Both the position numbers and the translations under genes were made by a program. 64,000 nt of DNA from Desulfopila sp. IMCC35006 (GTDB lineage Bacteria > Desulfobacterota > Desulfobulbia > Desulfobulbales > Desulfocapsaceae). The notes beneath the pieces are model-generated. The model saw nothing but the letters and a program-made list of their open reading frames with translations, was not told the origin of the DNA and ran no database searches. Numbering within the stretch: position 1 is the first letter of the stretch; each line of letters begins with the position of its first letter. The stretch lies in assembly GCF_005116645.1 (NCBI RefSeq), contig NZ_SWCM01000003.1, forward strand, positions 1-64,000, read 5' to 3'. Positions 35,710-45,207 of the stretch are shown one piece after another.

Positions 35710-38700
35710 CTATTCCTTTTGCAGTGCCTTGTAGAGTGGCCCGGGAAATTCCTTTTCCAGTTCCTTCAGGTACCTCTCCCAGTTTTTACCGAACCGATAA
35801 AACGCCATGGAGGCGAGTTTCTTGGTCACAATCGCATCACGATATGCCTGCAAATCAGGCGTGTTAAAAATAGCCATAATCCTTTCCCGACCAAGTTTAC
35901 TGATGAGCACCGACGGCACGTAATGGGTCATTACCAGCCAGACGAGATCTTCATCTGCCAGTATCTTGTCTAACCGCCCCACCAGGACATCCTGCAAGGC
36001 AAATATCTGTTCGCTGGTTCTCGCGGAGAGGTCGAAAAGTGGAATCTTGGCATCTGCAGCATGGATTTGCAGCAGCAGATCTGTTTCCAGGCGGGAATAG
36101 CGCTCGACCAGGTGGATGATATCTTTTATCAGCGCCCATCTCGTTTTTGTGTCATTGAGCAGTTCTTCTTCATAGGTATCCTGAAACAGAAAGCCAGTGA
36201 GAACCTCCGCGATGGAACTGCTGAAAACCCCGCCCTTATTGGCCGTGGAGTCTTTTATCTGCTTAATGTCGGTTGCTGTGGCGATATAGCGTCTTGCCAC
36301 ATCGTCAAAAAAGACATTTGCACCTTCAACGACAAACTTAAGCTCTTGGAAAATATCAACAAATTGCTTTACGTTGCGCTGATTGACAGTGTCCTTATAC
36401 CCGCCGCACGGGATAAATGCCTGAATATTGGCCTGGCTGATATACTTTCTGTTTTTAACATTGGTTATAAAGGTTCGGTGGAAAAGCGCCCCATCCTCGA
36501 TAAATGTGCCGTCCGGAAGGCGGATATTTTTGGCCGCCAGCGGAACCATAAATCCTTCTGCACTCAATTTTTCCAGCGGGAAGCTGGTAGAATTGGCCCG
36601 TGGCGATGAGTTTCTCATAAAGGCGATTTTCATCAACTCTTTTTTGTCGATACCCAGAGGATCAAAAAGTACCGATCCCCCATCGATCACAAGACAGATA
36701 TTGCCTTTGTAACACTGTATTTCATTTGCGCCGAGATCACCGTCAGGCCCCCCCGTAATCATCAGGTTGAGCTCCTCTTCCCTGCAGTTATAATGCGAGA
36801 TAAGTGTGCGAAACGAGCTCATTATACAGGTGGTTGTCATCCCGCTTAATTCTATTCGTCCGCCAATTCTGTCGTAGATTGCATCCATGCTGTTGGTAAG
36901 GATGACCGACGCCCCATCAATCTGCAGGTCGACCCCTGCCTCACCCTCGTCGTAGAGACCAAAGAGTTCGCCAGTATCCAGAAGGCCGAAGGTGTCATGG
37001 GGGATACCAAAACTTTTCCCGGTGGTGAGCGTTCGCCAGTGGGGATATCCGCGTTCTCTGGCGCGCAGGGCAACAGCATCCATCAGTGGTGCAGTTCCCT
37101 CATCCGGTCCAAAGAAAATGAGCTCGGGCCTGCCGTAATAATCGATAATAGAATCGTCGAGCAGCATGAGATCCATGATACCTTCGGTGTAATCATACAA
37201 AGATTCCATGCCATAACGGGCATACTGCGGATGCGGAACAACCACACCTTTGGAACCGCTCTCGCAGATGTCTTTATGTTTCAGACGCTGCGCTTTCGGC
37301 CCGAGGGCATAATTGAGCAGGACGGCGTTATCCAGCTCGGTTTCATGATTGGACGGCGAGATGCGCAGGAGCCGCAATCCTCCCCTGGAGATGTCTTCGG
37401 CCCGCATATGTGTGCCACAGGCGTAATGGCCGTTCACAAAAAAGATACCGTGTATAAACTGGCTGAACACCAGTGGATCGAGAATGGCATTGTCAAAACG
37501 AAAGGCGAACGAACGTTTTTCATCCTTGTAAAAGTTCGTCTTCAGGGTACTGGTGACGATCTTGAACATGAATGTAAATATGTCGTAGCCCAGATTGAAG
37601 TCGATGAACCGTGAAGAGATAATTTTATCGAATTCCTGCCATTTCTCTTCAATTTTTTCCGGGCTTATCCTGGACGAGGACCTCGGGTCATACTTCCGGG
37701 CAAAAATTTCATAGAGAAACTTGATGAGATCCGCATTACCTGCCACCGTACTTTCAATCAGCGAACTCCCGTATGTTGACTTATTGGAACTTTGCAGTCG
37801 CTTGGCGAAAGCGTCCCGGTGGTCTTTGCTCGTCAGGCTCCCGAGTATGTCACGGTCCGTCGCATTTTCACTTTCTTTAAAAATAAACATGTGGGTGAAA
37901 TCGATGGCATTGCCGGCAAAGAGCATTTCTTTAAAGGTAATGCTTCCTTGTAAATAAAGATCTTTTGCACCGTTTATGGCAAATGCCAGAACTGATCGGA
38001 GATCGGCAAGCAATGCAGCTTCTTTGTCCCGGGACAGCTCTCCCTGGAGATACAGTGTACATACCGAAGAAGGAACGGAAGACGTAACCAGATACGGCTC
38101 CCAATAGGCCCGCAAGAGCGTCAGATCATGGTCTGCGAGCAGTTTTCGCAACAAAGGCAGCTGAGGTCTCTCAAAATCGCTGTTGAACATCAACCGTGTC
38201 TCTCCGGTCTCCGGCAGGTTGAAGACCTCAATGAGCGGTGAAACGGATTTTTCATGGTTTGCCAGGAATCTTTCGTATCTTTTCCTGGTCGGCTCCGGCA
38301 TTTCTTCAAAATCGCCCGCCAGGGCAAAGAGAAATTTCGACCCGGTAAACTGCGTTGTGGCGAAATCGGTCACGGTTTCAGGACGGATAAGATAGGTATA
38401 GTATTTACTCTCCGGGCTGTAATAATAATCCCGCCGATGTCCGGTAATAAGCTCCTCCAGCACCGACTCCATATTGTCTCGGGTGTTTTCAGTGGCTATC
38501 CTGACCCGTTCCCGCGGCTTATTGTTTCCCTGCGCAAGATCGAAATCGATATGGGCAACCCGGCCAAAAAGAACAACTTTGCCATCGACCAGCTTAATGC
38601 TTGTGGCAATGGACTCAAGGAGATTGATCAATGAGTCTTTCTGGATATGCTGGAAAAAATAGAGGGGAAGGCCGAGATCCTGCAACAGAATTCCCGCAGC

Positions 38701-38853
38701 CATATTGATACAGTTGGCGGTGATGAGTCCCTTTGAGGACAGATCAATAACTGCTTCATATAGCATGCGCGGAGCCAGACCGACATTTTGCGCTTTATTG
38801 ATGATATCGGCTCCGCGGGTGATGGCTTCCGGGATGCTTACAGGCTTGTTCAT
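35710..38853 (-). CDS. Large NAD-specific glutamate dehydrogenase
   Basis: A 1,047-residue protein of the large GDH type (about 115 kDa, fungal GDH2-like), much longer than the 450-residue hexameric enzymes. The C-terminal half holds the dehydrogenase core: the substrate Lys region GPKAQRLKHKDICESGSKG, FFGPDEGTAPLMDAVA, TTGKSFGIPHDTFGL, and the nucleotide-fold MITGGPDGDLGANEIQ. The N-terminal half is regulatory. AAAGGAGGG precedes the ATG. It lies 167 bp after aor2 and a hairpin (38949-38977). It would oxidise the glutamate made by the aminotransferases back to 2-oxoglutarate, giving NADH and ammonia. Confidence 0.93.
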   Translation of the reverse strand: MNKPVSIPEAITRGADIINKAQNVGLAPRMLYEAVIDLSSKGLITANCINMAAGILLQDLGLPLYFFQHIQKDSLINLLESIATSIKLVDGKVVLFGRVAHIDFDLAQGNNKPRERVRIATENTRDNMESVLEELITGHRRDYYYSPESKYYTYLIRPETVTDFATTQFTGSKFLFALAGDFEEMPEPTRKRYERFLANHEKSVSPLIEVFNLPETGETRLMFNSDFERPQLPLLRKLLADHDLTLLRAYWEPYLVTSSVPSSVCTLYLQGELSRDKEAALLADLRSVLAFAINGAKDLYLQGSITFKEMLFAGNAIDFTHMFIFKESENATDRDILGSLTSKDHRDAFAKRLQSSNKSTYGSSLIESTVAGNADLIKFLYEIFARKYDPRSSSRISPEKIEEKWQEFDKIISSRFIDFNLGYDIFTFMFKIVTSTLKTNFYKDEKRSFAFRFDNAILDPLVFSQFIHGIFFVNGHYACGTHMRAEDISRGGLRLLRISPSNHETELDNAVLLNYALGPKAQRLKHKDICESGSKGVVVPHPQYARYGMESLYDYTEGIMDLMLLDDSIIDYYGRPELIFFGPDEGTAPLMDAVALRARERGYPHWRTLTTGKSFGIPHDTFGLLDTGELFGLYDEGEAGVDLQIDGASVILTNSMDAIYDRIGGRIELSGMTTTCIMSSFRTLISHYNCREEELNLMITGGPDGDLGANEIQCYKGNICLVIDGGSVLFDPLGIDKKELMKIAFMRNSSPRANSTSFPLEKLSAEGFMVPLAAKNIRLPDGTFIEDGALFHRTFITNVKNRKYISQANIQAFIPCGGYKDTVNQRNVKQFVDIFQELKFVVEGANVFFDDVARRYIATATDIKQIKDSTANKGGVFSSSIAEVLTGFLFQDTYEEELLNDTKTRWALIKDIIHLVERYSRLETDLLLQIHAADAKIPLFDLSARTSEQIFALQDVLVGRLDKILADEDLVWLVMTHYVPSVLISKLGRERIMAIFNTPDLQAYRDAIVTKKLASMAFYRFGKNWERYLKELEKEFPGPLYKALQKE

Positions 38854-39020
38854 AGTACCCTCCTTTGGAGTACAGACCAGATCATTATTGTGGCAAACGC
38901 GATCCTAAGAAACCATACAGCGAAGGTTCCACATCGGCACAGAACCCTATCCCGGCTTTGTTCACGTATACCGGGATGCAATCTGCAGGTGTTATTCACA
39001 GCCACCGGCAGAGAGCGTTC

Positions 39021-40790
39021 TCACCCTTTGCCGGGAATTCCAGCCTCGCTCCAACCTCTCAATCGATAATAATCCTGAAGCATATATTCCATTTCGTCTT
39101 CCGAAAGAGATTTCCCCGAAGGCAGAGCCTCTTTGGTAAGACGTCTGGGCAATCGGTCGTCCTGAACCTGGAGCCCTTCCTGCAGGTTAAACACCCGGGT
39201 CATGTTGATTATGTTTTTCGCAACTCGCAGCAGATCTTCCCTGTCGCTTGATTGTCCTGTCACACGCGACAGAATCGTTTCAAGCTCCTCCCATGTATAC
39301 ATGTCCCGGTAAAAACGGCACAGTACCAGGGTGTCGAAAATATTCAGCCTATCTTCATAATCTATGAGCATTTCAGCTTTGTTTTCGATCTGCTCCGGTG
39401 GGATGAGGCCGGAAAGTTCCGGTTTGTAAAAGGTTGTTCGCAAATGGCATGCACCTCTTGGCGAGGTACCAAAGGTAAGCCCCATTCCTTTCAGGGTACG
39501 CGGGTCGTAACCGGCCGGTTCGAGTCCTTTTACATGGACGGCAATATCCTCTAAATCCCAGAGCTGCGAGGCGAAGATGATACCGTTGGCAAGAACTTCT
39601 CCGATACCTTCACGGGCCGACATCATTTGCACAAGGGTCGCGATCTGGTCGGCGTTGCCATACTCAATGTCAAAGTCAATCCTGCCTCTGGCTTTCGCCT
39701 CAATTGCCAGGCCACAAAGATTACCAGCAGTAATCGTGTCCATGCCCAATCGGTCGCAAAGGTCATTGAGATGGGCAATTTCGGCCATATCGTCAACCAT
39801 GCAGAGACCACCGAACGAGTAAATAGTTTCATACTCTGGCCCTTCAATCTTCAAGCCTGTGTGCCGTCCTTTTTTGATCGTTGCCATACGCCCACAGGCC
39901 ATGAAGCACTTTGCGCAGGCGTGCGGCTGCACATCGTGTTCCTTATGGAACCGCTCACCGCTGATCTGCTCCGAGTGTTCACAGGAGCCCTGGCTCCAGT
40001 ACTTGGCGGGAAAGGCGCCAACAGAATTCATCAGGGTCACCATCATCGTGGTGCCCATGGCCTTATATCCCTTTACTCCAGGGAGCTGGCTGTTTTTGCT
40101 GGCAAATTCCCGGGCATACTGAGCAACACCATCTGGGTCGAAATATTCCCGTTTTCTATCCCCTTGAAAAACAATGGCCTTGACGAGTTTTGCGCCCATC
40201 ACCGCGCCCGCTCCTGTCCTGCCGGCACAGCGCCACTTATCATTGGCGATCAGGGCGAATTTCACCAGATTTTCCCCGGCAGGCCCGATAGACACGGCGC
40301 CCGGTTTTCGATAGCCTTCGCTGTTCGGGGCAAAGCGCGCAACGGCCTGCTCTTCAGCAGTAATGGAGTCAGTTCCCCACAAATCACCGGCATCGTGGAA
40401 CTCGACACCTTCAGGGGTGATGCTCAGCACGGTAGGCGACTCGGACCTGCCGCTTAAAATGATTGCATCAAAGCCGGCAGAGTCTATGGCTTCAGGAACC
40501 TTTCCGCCGGAATAGGACTCGGCATAAAAACCGGTGAGCGGGGATTTGGTGTAGACACCATAACGGCTCCCGCCCCACAGACGCCCGCCACAGAATGAAC
40601 CCGTTGCGAAAATAAGATGATTGTCCGGCGATAGAGGGTCGACGCCCGGCTTATTGCGTTCCAGGAGCAGCCGGGTGGCCAATCCCTTACCGCCGAAGCA
40701 TTCCGTCAGCACCTCATCCGCAATTGGTTCTATGGTCGCAATCCTGGTGCTGAGATTGATCGTCAAAATCCGATTATAGTATCCAAACAT
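39021..40790 (-). CDS. aor: Tungsten aldehyde:ferredoxin oxidoreductase (operon B)
   Basis: A 589-residue AOR that aligns without gaps to the operon A enzyme, with the great majority of residues identical. It keeps C292, C295, C299 (CAKCFMAC) and C491, and the GGKGLATR and TKSPLTG pterin blocks. The ribosome site (GCGAGGTAA) is also shared with copy A. It follows gabT2 by 276 bp, against 110 bp in operon A. Differences are spread through the chain and not clustered, so a shifted substrate range (4 versus 5 carbons) is possible but unproven. Confidence 0.93.
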   Translation of the reverse strand: MFGYYNRILTINLSTRIATIEPIADEVLTECFGGKGLATRLLLERNKPGVDPLSPDNHLIFATGSFCGGRLWGGSRYGVYTKSPLTGFYAESYSGGKVPEAIDSAGFDAIILSGRSESPTVLSITPEGVEFHDAGDLWGTDSITAEEQAVARFAPNSEGYRKPGAVSIGPAGENLVKFALIANDKWRCAGRTGAGAVMGAKLVKAIVFQGDRKREYFDPDGVAQYAREFASKNSQLPGVKGYKAMGTTMMVTLMNSVGAFPAKYWSQGSCEHSEQISGERFHKEHDVQPHACAKCFMACGRMATIKKGRHTGLKIEGPEYETIYSFGGLCMVDDMAEIAHLNDLCDRLGMDTITAGNLCGLAIEAKARGRIDFDIEYGNADQIATLVQMMSAREGIGEVLANGIIFASQLWDLEDIAVHVKGLEPAGYDPRTLKGMGLTFGTSPRGACHLRTTFYKPELSGLIPPEQIENKAEMLIDYEDRLNIFDTLVLCRFYRDMYTWEELETILSRVTGQSSDREDLLRVAKNIINMTRVFNLQEGLQVQDDRLPRRLTKEALPSGKSLSEDEMEYMLQDYYRLRGWSEAGIPGKG

Positions 40791-41066
40791 CTATTACCTC
40801 GCTGATCATAAGTAATACAAAGCTAGATGAATAACTGAACAGTCAGTTATTTTTCACAGCCCTGTTAATTTTCGGGGGAACGGTTCCGCTCCCTGCTTTC
40901 TGCAGATAAACGGGAAGTTGATGGCAGACTGCGATCGAACGCCTCCTCCCACCCAAAAATTTTTCGTGAAGTGCAGACAAGAATTCCCCTGGATTCTGCC
41001 GGACTTGCGAAATCCGCATGCCGACAGACTCCAGGGTACATCCCACGCCCTGCAACGAAGAGGGGA

Positions 41067-42374
41067 TTAACTGATTGCAGTCAGCCCATTATCTACAATT
41101 TCCATCCCCTTGGTCAGTTGCTCCTCACTAATCACCAGAGGCATTAATAACCGGATAACATTGCCATACGTACCACAGGCTAAAATGATAAGATTTCTGT
41201 CTAGACAGAACTCTACAAGCTGCTTTGCCTTATCAGGCGCAGGTGTCTTTGCCTCCCGGTCAGAAACGAGTTCCATAGCAATCATGGGACCGAGACCTCG
41301 AACGTCGCCGACAAGTGCGTGTTTCTCCTGAAATGCCTTTAAAGTGGAGTGAAGTTTTTCGCCCAGGACCTTTGCCCTGGCAAGCAGGTTTTCTGATTCA
41401 AATATATCAAAAACAGCCAAAGCTGCTTCACAGGCAATCGGGTTAGCACTATAGGTTCCGCCAATTCCGCCGGGGTGTACGGAATCCATTATCTCTTTTT
41501 TGCCTACGACTGCACTGATCGGCATGCCGGCACCGAGACTCTTGGCAACGGTCGTGATATCGGCTTCAACGCCATAATATTCCATGGCGAACATATACCC
41601 GGTCCTGCCCATCCCAGACTGAATTTCATCAGCGATCATAAGAATGGAGTTTTTCTCGCAGAGAGTTTTCAGCTTTTGAAAGTACTCCTTGGGAGGAGCG
41701 ATAAACCCGCCTTCACCCTGAACCGGTTCAACGATGATTGCTGCTGTCTGTGCGGCACCAACATAGTTGATCAGGAAATCCTCCAGATGGTCTGCACAGG
41801 CAATATTGCAACTGGGGTGCTCTTTGCCGAAGGGGCAGCGGTAACAGTTGGCGTAGGGCATACGGTAAACTTCCGGAGCAAATGGGCCAAAGCCGTGTTT
41901 ATATGGCTTGATCTTGGAGGTAAGAGACATGCCCATCAAGGTGCGGCCATGAAAAGCACTGTCAAAGGCAATGATCGCCGTTTTCTGAGTGTAATACCTG
42001 GCAATTTTTATTGCATTTTCAACAGCTTCAACGCCGCTATTCACAAACATGACGGATTTTTTGGAATCCCCGGGGACTGCGTCACACAATTTTTCAGCAA
42101 GCGCAACCGGCGATTCATAGGGGGCAACCATAAAACAGGTATGGGTAAATTTTTCCGCCTGATCCTTAATCGCCTGAACAACCTTCGGGTGGGAGTGACC
42201 TACGTTCATCACCGCAATACCGCCGGCAAAATCGATATATTCGTTGCCCTCTACATCGGTAATAACGGCCCCTTTAGCGTGGGCAACGTACTTGCTTGTG
42301 GAGCTGCCGAAACCTTTGGCGATGACAGTATTGCGACGCTCCTGGAGAGCTGCATTGGTTTTTGTATTGGCCAT
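41067..42374 (-). CDS. gabT: Class III omega-aminotransferase, 4-aminobutyrate/5-aminovalerate type (operon B)
   Basis: A 435-residue PLP aminotransferase of exactly the length of the operon A enzyme. It has the PLP Lys K278 in TTVAKSLGAGMP, D249 in IADEIQSGMGRTG and the NCYRC...C...C set. AAGGGG precedes the ATG. It leads operon B behind its own sigma-54 promoter. Duplication of both aminotransferase and AOR suggests that one set serves 4-aminobutyrate and the other 5-aminovalerate. The glutarate operon 11 kb away makes the second substrate reasonable. Sequence alone cannot decide which copy does which. Confidence 0.9.
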   Translation of the reverse strand: MANTKTNAALQERRNTVIAKGFGSSTSKYVAHAKGAVITDVEGNEYIDFAGGIAVMNVGHSHPKVVQAIKDQAEKFTHTCFMVAPYESPVALAEKLCDAVPGDSKKSVMFVNSGVEAVENAIKIARYYTQKTAIIAFDSAFHGRTLMGMSLTSKIKPYKHGFGPFAPEVYRMPYANCYRCPFGKEHPSCNIACADHLEDFLINYVGAAQTAAIIVEPVQGEGGFIAPPKEYFQKLKTLCEKNSILMIADEIQSGMGRTGYMFAMEYYGVEADITTVAKSLGAGMPISAVVGKKEIMDSVHPGGIGGTYSANPIACEAALAVFDIFESENLLARAKVLGEKLHSTLKAFQEKHALVGDVRGLGPMIAMELVSDREAKTPAPDKAKQLVEFCLDRNLIILACGTYGNVIRLLMPLVISEEQLTKGMEIVDNGLTAIS

Positions 42375-42426
42375 TTTCTACCCCTTGTTTTGATTTTTAT
42401 CTGACGGCTCATATGCTTGAAACGGT

Positions 42427-42446
42427 AATAGCAAAAAAGATACCAA
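42427..42446 (-). promoter_or_regulatory. Sigma-54 promoter of operon B
   Basis: On the minus strand the sequence is TTGGTATCTTTTTTGCTATT, with the -24 GG and -12 GC ten bases apart. Fourteen of the first fifteen bases from TGG equal the operon A promoter. The predicted leader to the gabT2 ATG is about 40 bases. Confidence 0.85.
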
Positions 42447-42521
42447 ACCGCAGAACATAGATAAAACCGCCATAACATAACAGGAAGAGAGGCACACAGG
42501 GCCAAAATCACAGCCAGAATC

Positions 42522-42592
42522 GATGCCGAAATGCATCAAAAACCTATATCATACTGTTTTTACTTATTTTTATATCAATGCACAATTGCATC
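42522..42592. promoter_or_regulatory. Two candidate activator sites, RATGC-N6-GCATC
   Basis: GATGC-CGAAAT-GCATC (42522-42537) and AATGC-ACAATT-GCATC (42577-42592) lie 55 bp apart, centre to centre, and 80-160 bp upstream of the operon B sigma-54 promoter. Both keep flanking TC...CAAA. This is the normal place and form for enhancer-binding-protein sites. The remainder of the 42447-42837 gap shows no supported gene. Confidence 0.55.
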
Positions 42593-42837
42593 AAAGAAAC
42601 CGACAGATACGCCGGCTCGCAAAGCGACAGGAGATTATACTATTTGTTTCAAATAATTAGAGCGAATCAGATGTATTTTCATGAAGGAACCTAGACTTCC
42701 TGTCAGATGCCCCGATGTCAATTTCGCGGGGTTCGGTTCCAACAGCAGCGGAAATTGATGCGTTATCGCATCGGTGTTCTCTTGTCGTGGTATTATATGG
42801 CTGTGCCGCAGCCGCACCACCAGGGGTGGCTCATCGG

Positions 42838-43107
42838 TTAAACCGGCCGGATACTGAACTCCACTAATTTTTCGGGACACCAGACCCTATAACATCCCTG
42901 ATCAAATTCCAGATTTTTCGATTCAACACCAAACCGGGCCGTCATGATCCAGGGATAGATCGCCAGAAGCGCAGTCACACATATGGTATCCGATTTATCT
43001 TTGTCAACCATAGGCCCCTTCAGATAAAGACAGTCCCCTTTTTTCATGAGATGGCACTCGCATTGAGTTACTTCGATCTTAACCTCTTTATCCGGTTCAA
43101 GATGCAT
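42838..43107 (-). CDS. Small protein resembling the TIGR04076 family
   Basis: An 89-residue protein starting at an ATG with GGAG seven bases upstream; a GTG at 43140 is in frame but lacks a ribosome site. The order VTQCECHLMKKGDCLYLKGPMV, ICVTALLAIYPWIMTARFGV, CYRVWCPEKLVEFSIRPV recalls TIGR04076 proteins: a short beta-rich fold with a conserved A-x-x-A-I-x-P-x-x-x-A-x-R-x-G segment and a late CP. The function of that family is unknown. It lies 40 bp downstream of activator B on the same strand, so it is probably co-transcribed with it. Confidence 0.6.
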   Translation of the reverse strand: MHLEPDKEVKIEVTQCECHLMKKGDCLYLKGPMVDKDKSDTICVTALLAIYPWIMTARFGVESKNLEFDQGCYRVWCPEKLVEFSIRPV

Positions 43108-43179
43108 GGTGCAGCTCCAGTTAGATTTTAAATGTTTCACCCCTGGATGCGGTCGCCATAAGACGCTACACCCGATTGT

Positions 43180-44925
43180 TTACAGGCCATGCTTTTGCAA
43201 TTTTCTTACCACAGTTGATTGGCAGATATTGAGATAGAGAGACATCTGTCGGGTTGTCTCACAGTGCTGTTTCGCCTTGACAAGAAGTTGTTTTTCAACT
43301 TCACGAAGGGTTTCGGACAAATCTATGGGCTTTGACGATGCCGGCATATCGAGGACAGGAAGGAACGGACTGCTTTTTTTTTCAATGTTTGCAAAGTAGC
43401 TATCCAACGATGCGTCCTCGCTGAGGACAACTCCATTTTCTATTAAACTTTTTAACTCGCGGACGTTACCGGGAAAGGAATAATTTTGCAGTTGTGCGAC
43501 AACCTTGGAACTGATGTGGGTCGATCTGTTATATTTTTTATTATATTTTTCCAGATAAAAGCGGACCAGCCGCGGAATATCGTCCCTGCGGTCACACAAG
43601 GACGGGATTTCCAAGGTAAAACTACTGAGACGGTAATACAAATCTTCTCTGAACAGGCTGTTTTGCACACGATCCCGCAAATCCCGGTTAGTCGCCGAAA
43701 TAGTGGCACATTCAACATTTATAGATTTTGTTCCCCCGAGACGCCTGAATTGCTTATCATCGAGATATTTGAGCAGCTTTGTCTGCAGGTTTATGGGCAT
43801 GTCACCGATCTCATCAAGAAACAGGGTTCCTCCCTGGGCCAATTCAATCAAACCAACCTTACCTATTTCCGCGGCCCCGGTAAAAGCACCCTTTTCAAAA
43901 CCAAATAATTCCGCTTCCAGAAGATTTTCCGGAATTGCTGCGCAGTTAATTTCGACAAAAGGATCTTCTCGCCTGTTGCTGTTTTTGTGGATAAATTTTG
44001 CCAACAACCCCTTTCCGGTTCCCGACGCCCCCAGAATCAAAATATTAGAGGCACCAATATGGGCAAGCTTCAAAGACTTCTGGATAATTTGTTTCATTGG
44101 GATGCTGTCGGCAATAATGGTGTTATTTTCGAGTTCTCTTAATGTCCGCTCCGACAATTCCTCTTTAAATTTTTCAGTAATCTTCTGACTTTGCGCGTAT
44201 TTTTTGCGCAAATTTTCAAGCTCCGTCATGTCTCTCTCATTGACAACGATGAGCGCAATACGGCCATTTTCGTCCCGCGCAGGGGTTCCTGTGCACAACA
44301 GAACCCTGTTGGTCTTTTTAATGTGTTGAACGATAGTTTCCTGCCTGCCGCTGGCGATAACTTTGGTGGTCACCAGCTGATCAAAGCTCTTCTTATCGAG
44401 AAGCTCAGAAACATTTTTACCGATGACATCTTTTGCCTTGATGCCATTGAGTTTTTCCGACGCACTGTTAATCGTGACGACAAAGCCCTTTGCATCGCAG
44501 ACCCATATACCATCGGAGGAAGCTGCGATAATAGCTTCAAGCTGACGGTTCAATTCCCGATAGGAATCAGATTTTCTGGCAGAGGCCTCGAAGGTATCCG
44601 AGGCGCGAAAATTGAGGATTGCCCCGACTATTACCTGGTCGCGCAATACTGGATTGACATTGACAACCAATTGCCCCTGAACCACCTCGATCAATTGATT
44701 CATGAGAGGTTTGCCACTCTCTAAACACTCCGTTATGCAGGCGTGAAAAAAAGGCAGAACCTCTGCAATGCTCTTACCAATCAGGTCACTTGCAACAATC
44801 CCCAGTTTTTTTTCACTCTGCCGGTTGATATGGCTGATAATCCCCTGACAGTCGGTCACAACAATTCCACTGCTGAAAGAAGCAACAATCTCTTGGTCAC
44901 TGATTGCTTTAATCAAGGTAGTCAC
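43180..44925 (-). CDS. Sigma-54-dependent activator B (PAS-PAS-AAA+-TyrR-type HTH)
   Basis: A 581-residue paralogue of activator A with the same four domains: two PAS-like sensors (to about residue 240), Walker A GASGTGKG, GAFTGA, Walker B GGTLFLDEIGD and a TyrR-like C-terminal helix-turn-helix (TTRQMSLYLNICQSTVVRKLQKHGL). The recognition helices differ (QMSLYLNICQSTV against EIADFLKISQPSV), which fits the different candidate sites upstream of gabT and gabT2. It starts at a GTG with only a weak ribosome site. Operon B is the obvious target. The PAS ligand is unknown; an omega-amino acid is a guess. Confidence 0.92.
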   Translation of the reverse strand: MTTLIKAISDQEIVASFSSGIVVTDCQGIISHINRQSEKKLGIVASDLIGKSIAEVLPFFHACITECLESGKPLMNQLIEVVQGQLVVNVNPVLRDQVIVGAILNFRASDTFEASARKSDSYRELNRQLEAIIAASSDGIWVCDAKGFVVTINSASEKLNGIKAKDVIGKNVSELLDKKSFDQLVTTKVIASGRQETIVQHIKKTNRVLLCTGTPARDENGRIALIVVNERDMTELENLRKKYAQSQKITEKFKEELSERTLRELENNTIIADSIPMKQIIQKSLKLAHIGASNILILGASGTGKGLLAKFIHKNSNRREDPFVEINCAAIPENLLEAELFGFEKGAFTGAAEIGKVGLIELAQGGTLFLDEIGDMPINLQTKLLKYLDDKQFRRLGGTKSINVECATISATNRDLRDRVQNSLFREDLYYRLSSFTLEIPSLCDRRDDIPRLVRFYLEKYNKKYNRSTHISSKVVAQLQNYSFPGNVRELKSLIENGVVLSEDASLDSYFANIEKKSSPFLPVLDMPASSKPIDLSETLREVEKQLLVKAKQHCETTRQMSLYLNICQSTVVRKLQKHGL

Positions 44926-44961
44926 CTACTCTTTATCGAAAGACACTTATAAAGAAAAACT

Positions 44962-45129
44962 TGATTACCACTAAAGTTCAGCTTGGAAGGTCAAGAGGGT
45001 TATGAGGTGCCCTTTGCATGGGTGTTCCGCAGCCCGGATGGCTGCGGTCAAGCTCCCAGGGATGGGTTTATGGCGTCCCGGGCAAAGGGCACCTCATAAC
45101 CCCATATAGCTGAGGTATAGTGGCAATCA
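44962..45129. repeat. 168-bp palindromic element family B, copy 1
   Basis: The ends TGATTACCACTAAAG... and ...TATAGTGGCAATCA form imperfect terminal inverted repeats of about 22 bp. Inside, a 92-bp core (45004-45095) is bounded by GAGGTGCCCTTTGC and GCAAAGGGCACCTC. The left arm is 42 bp and the right arm 34 bp. The core contains the hairpin GCAGCCCGGATGGCTGC and CAGGGATGGG. Copy 2 is at 53786-53953, same total length. No ORF or transposase lies inside, so it is a MITE-like element. Confidence 0.88.
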
Positions 45130-45207
45130 CAAAGAAAAAAGTACCTACAAAAAAGGCTATGAAGAATTTTCACCTTTCTCACATCATAATCATGAACCGG
45201 GTAGTTT

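Noticed and set aside
40843-41055. 70-codon minus-strand open frame between gabT2 and aor2
   Set aside because: Low-complexity, Arg-rich product without a ribosome site; the gap is more likely an untranslated intercistronic region.
42635-42880. 81-codon minus-strand open frame
   Set aside because: It overlaps the end of the TIGR04076-like gene, lacks a ribosome site and has no recognisable features.
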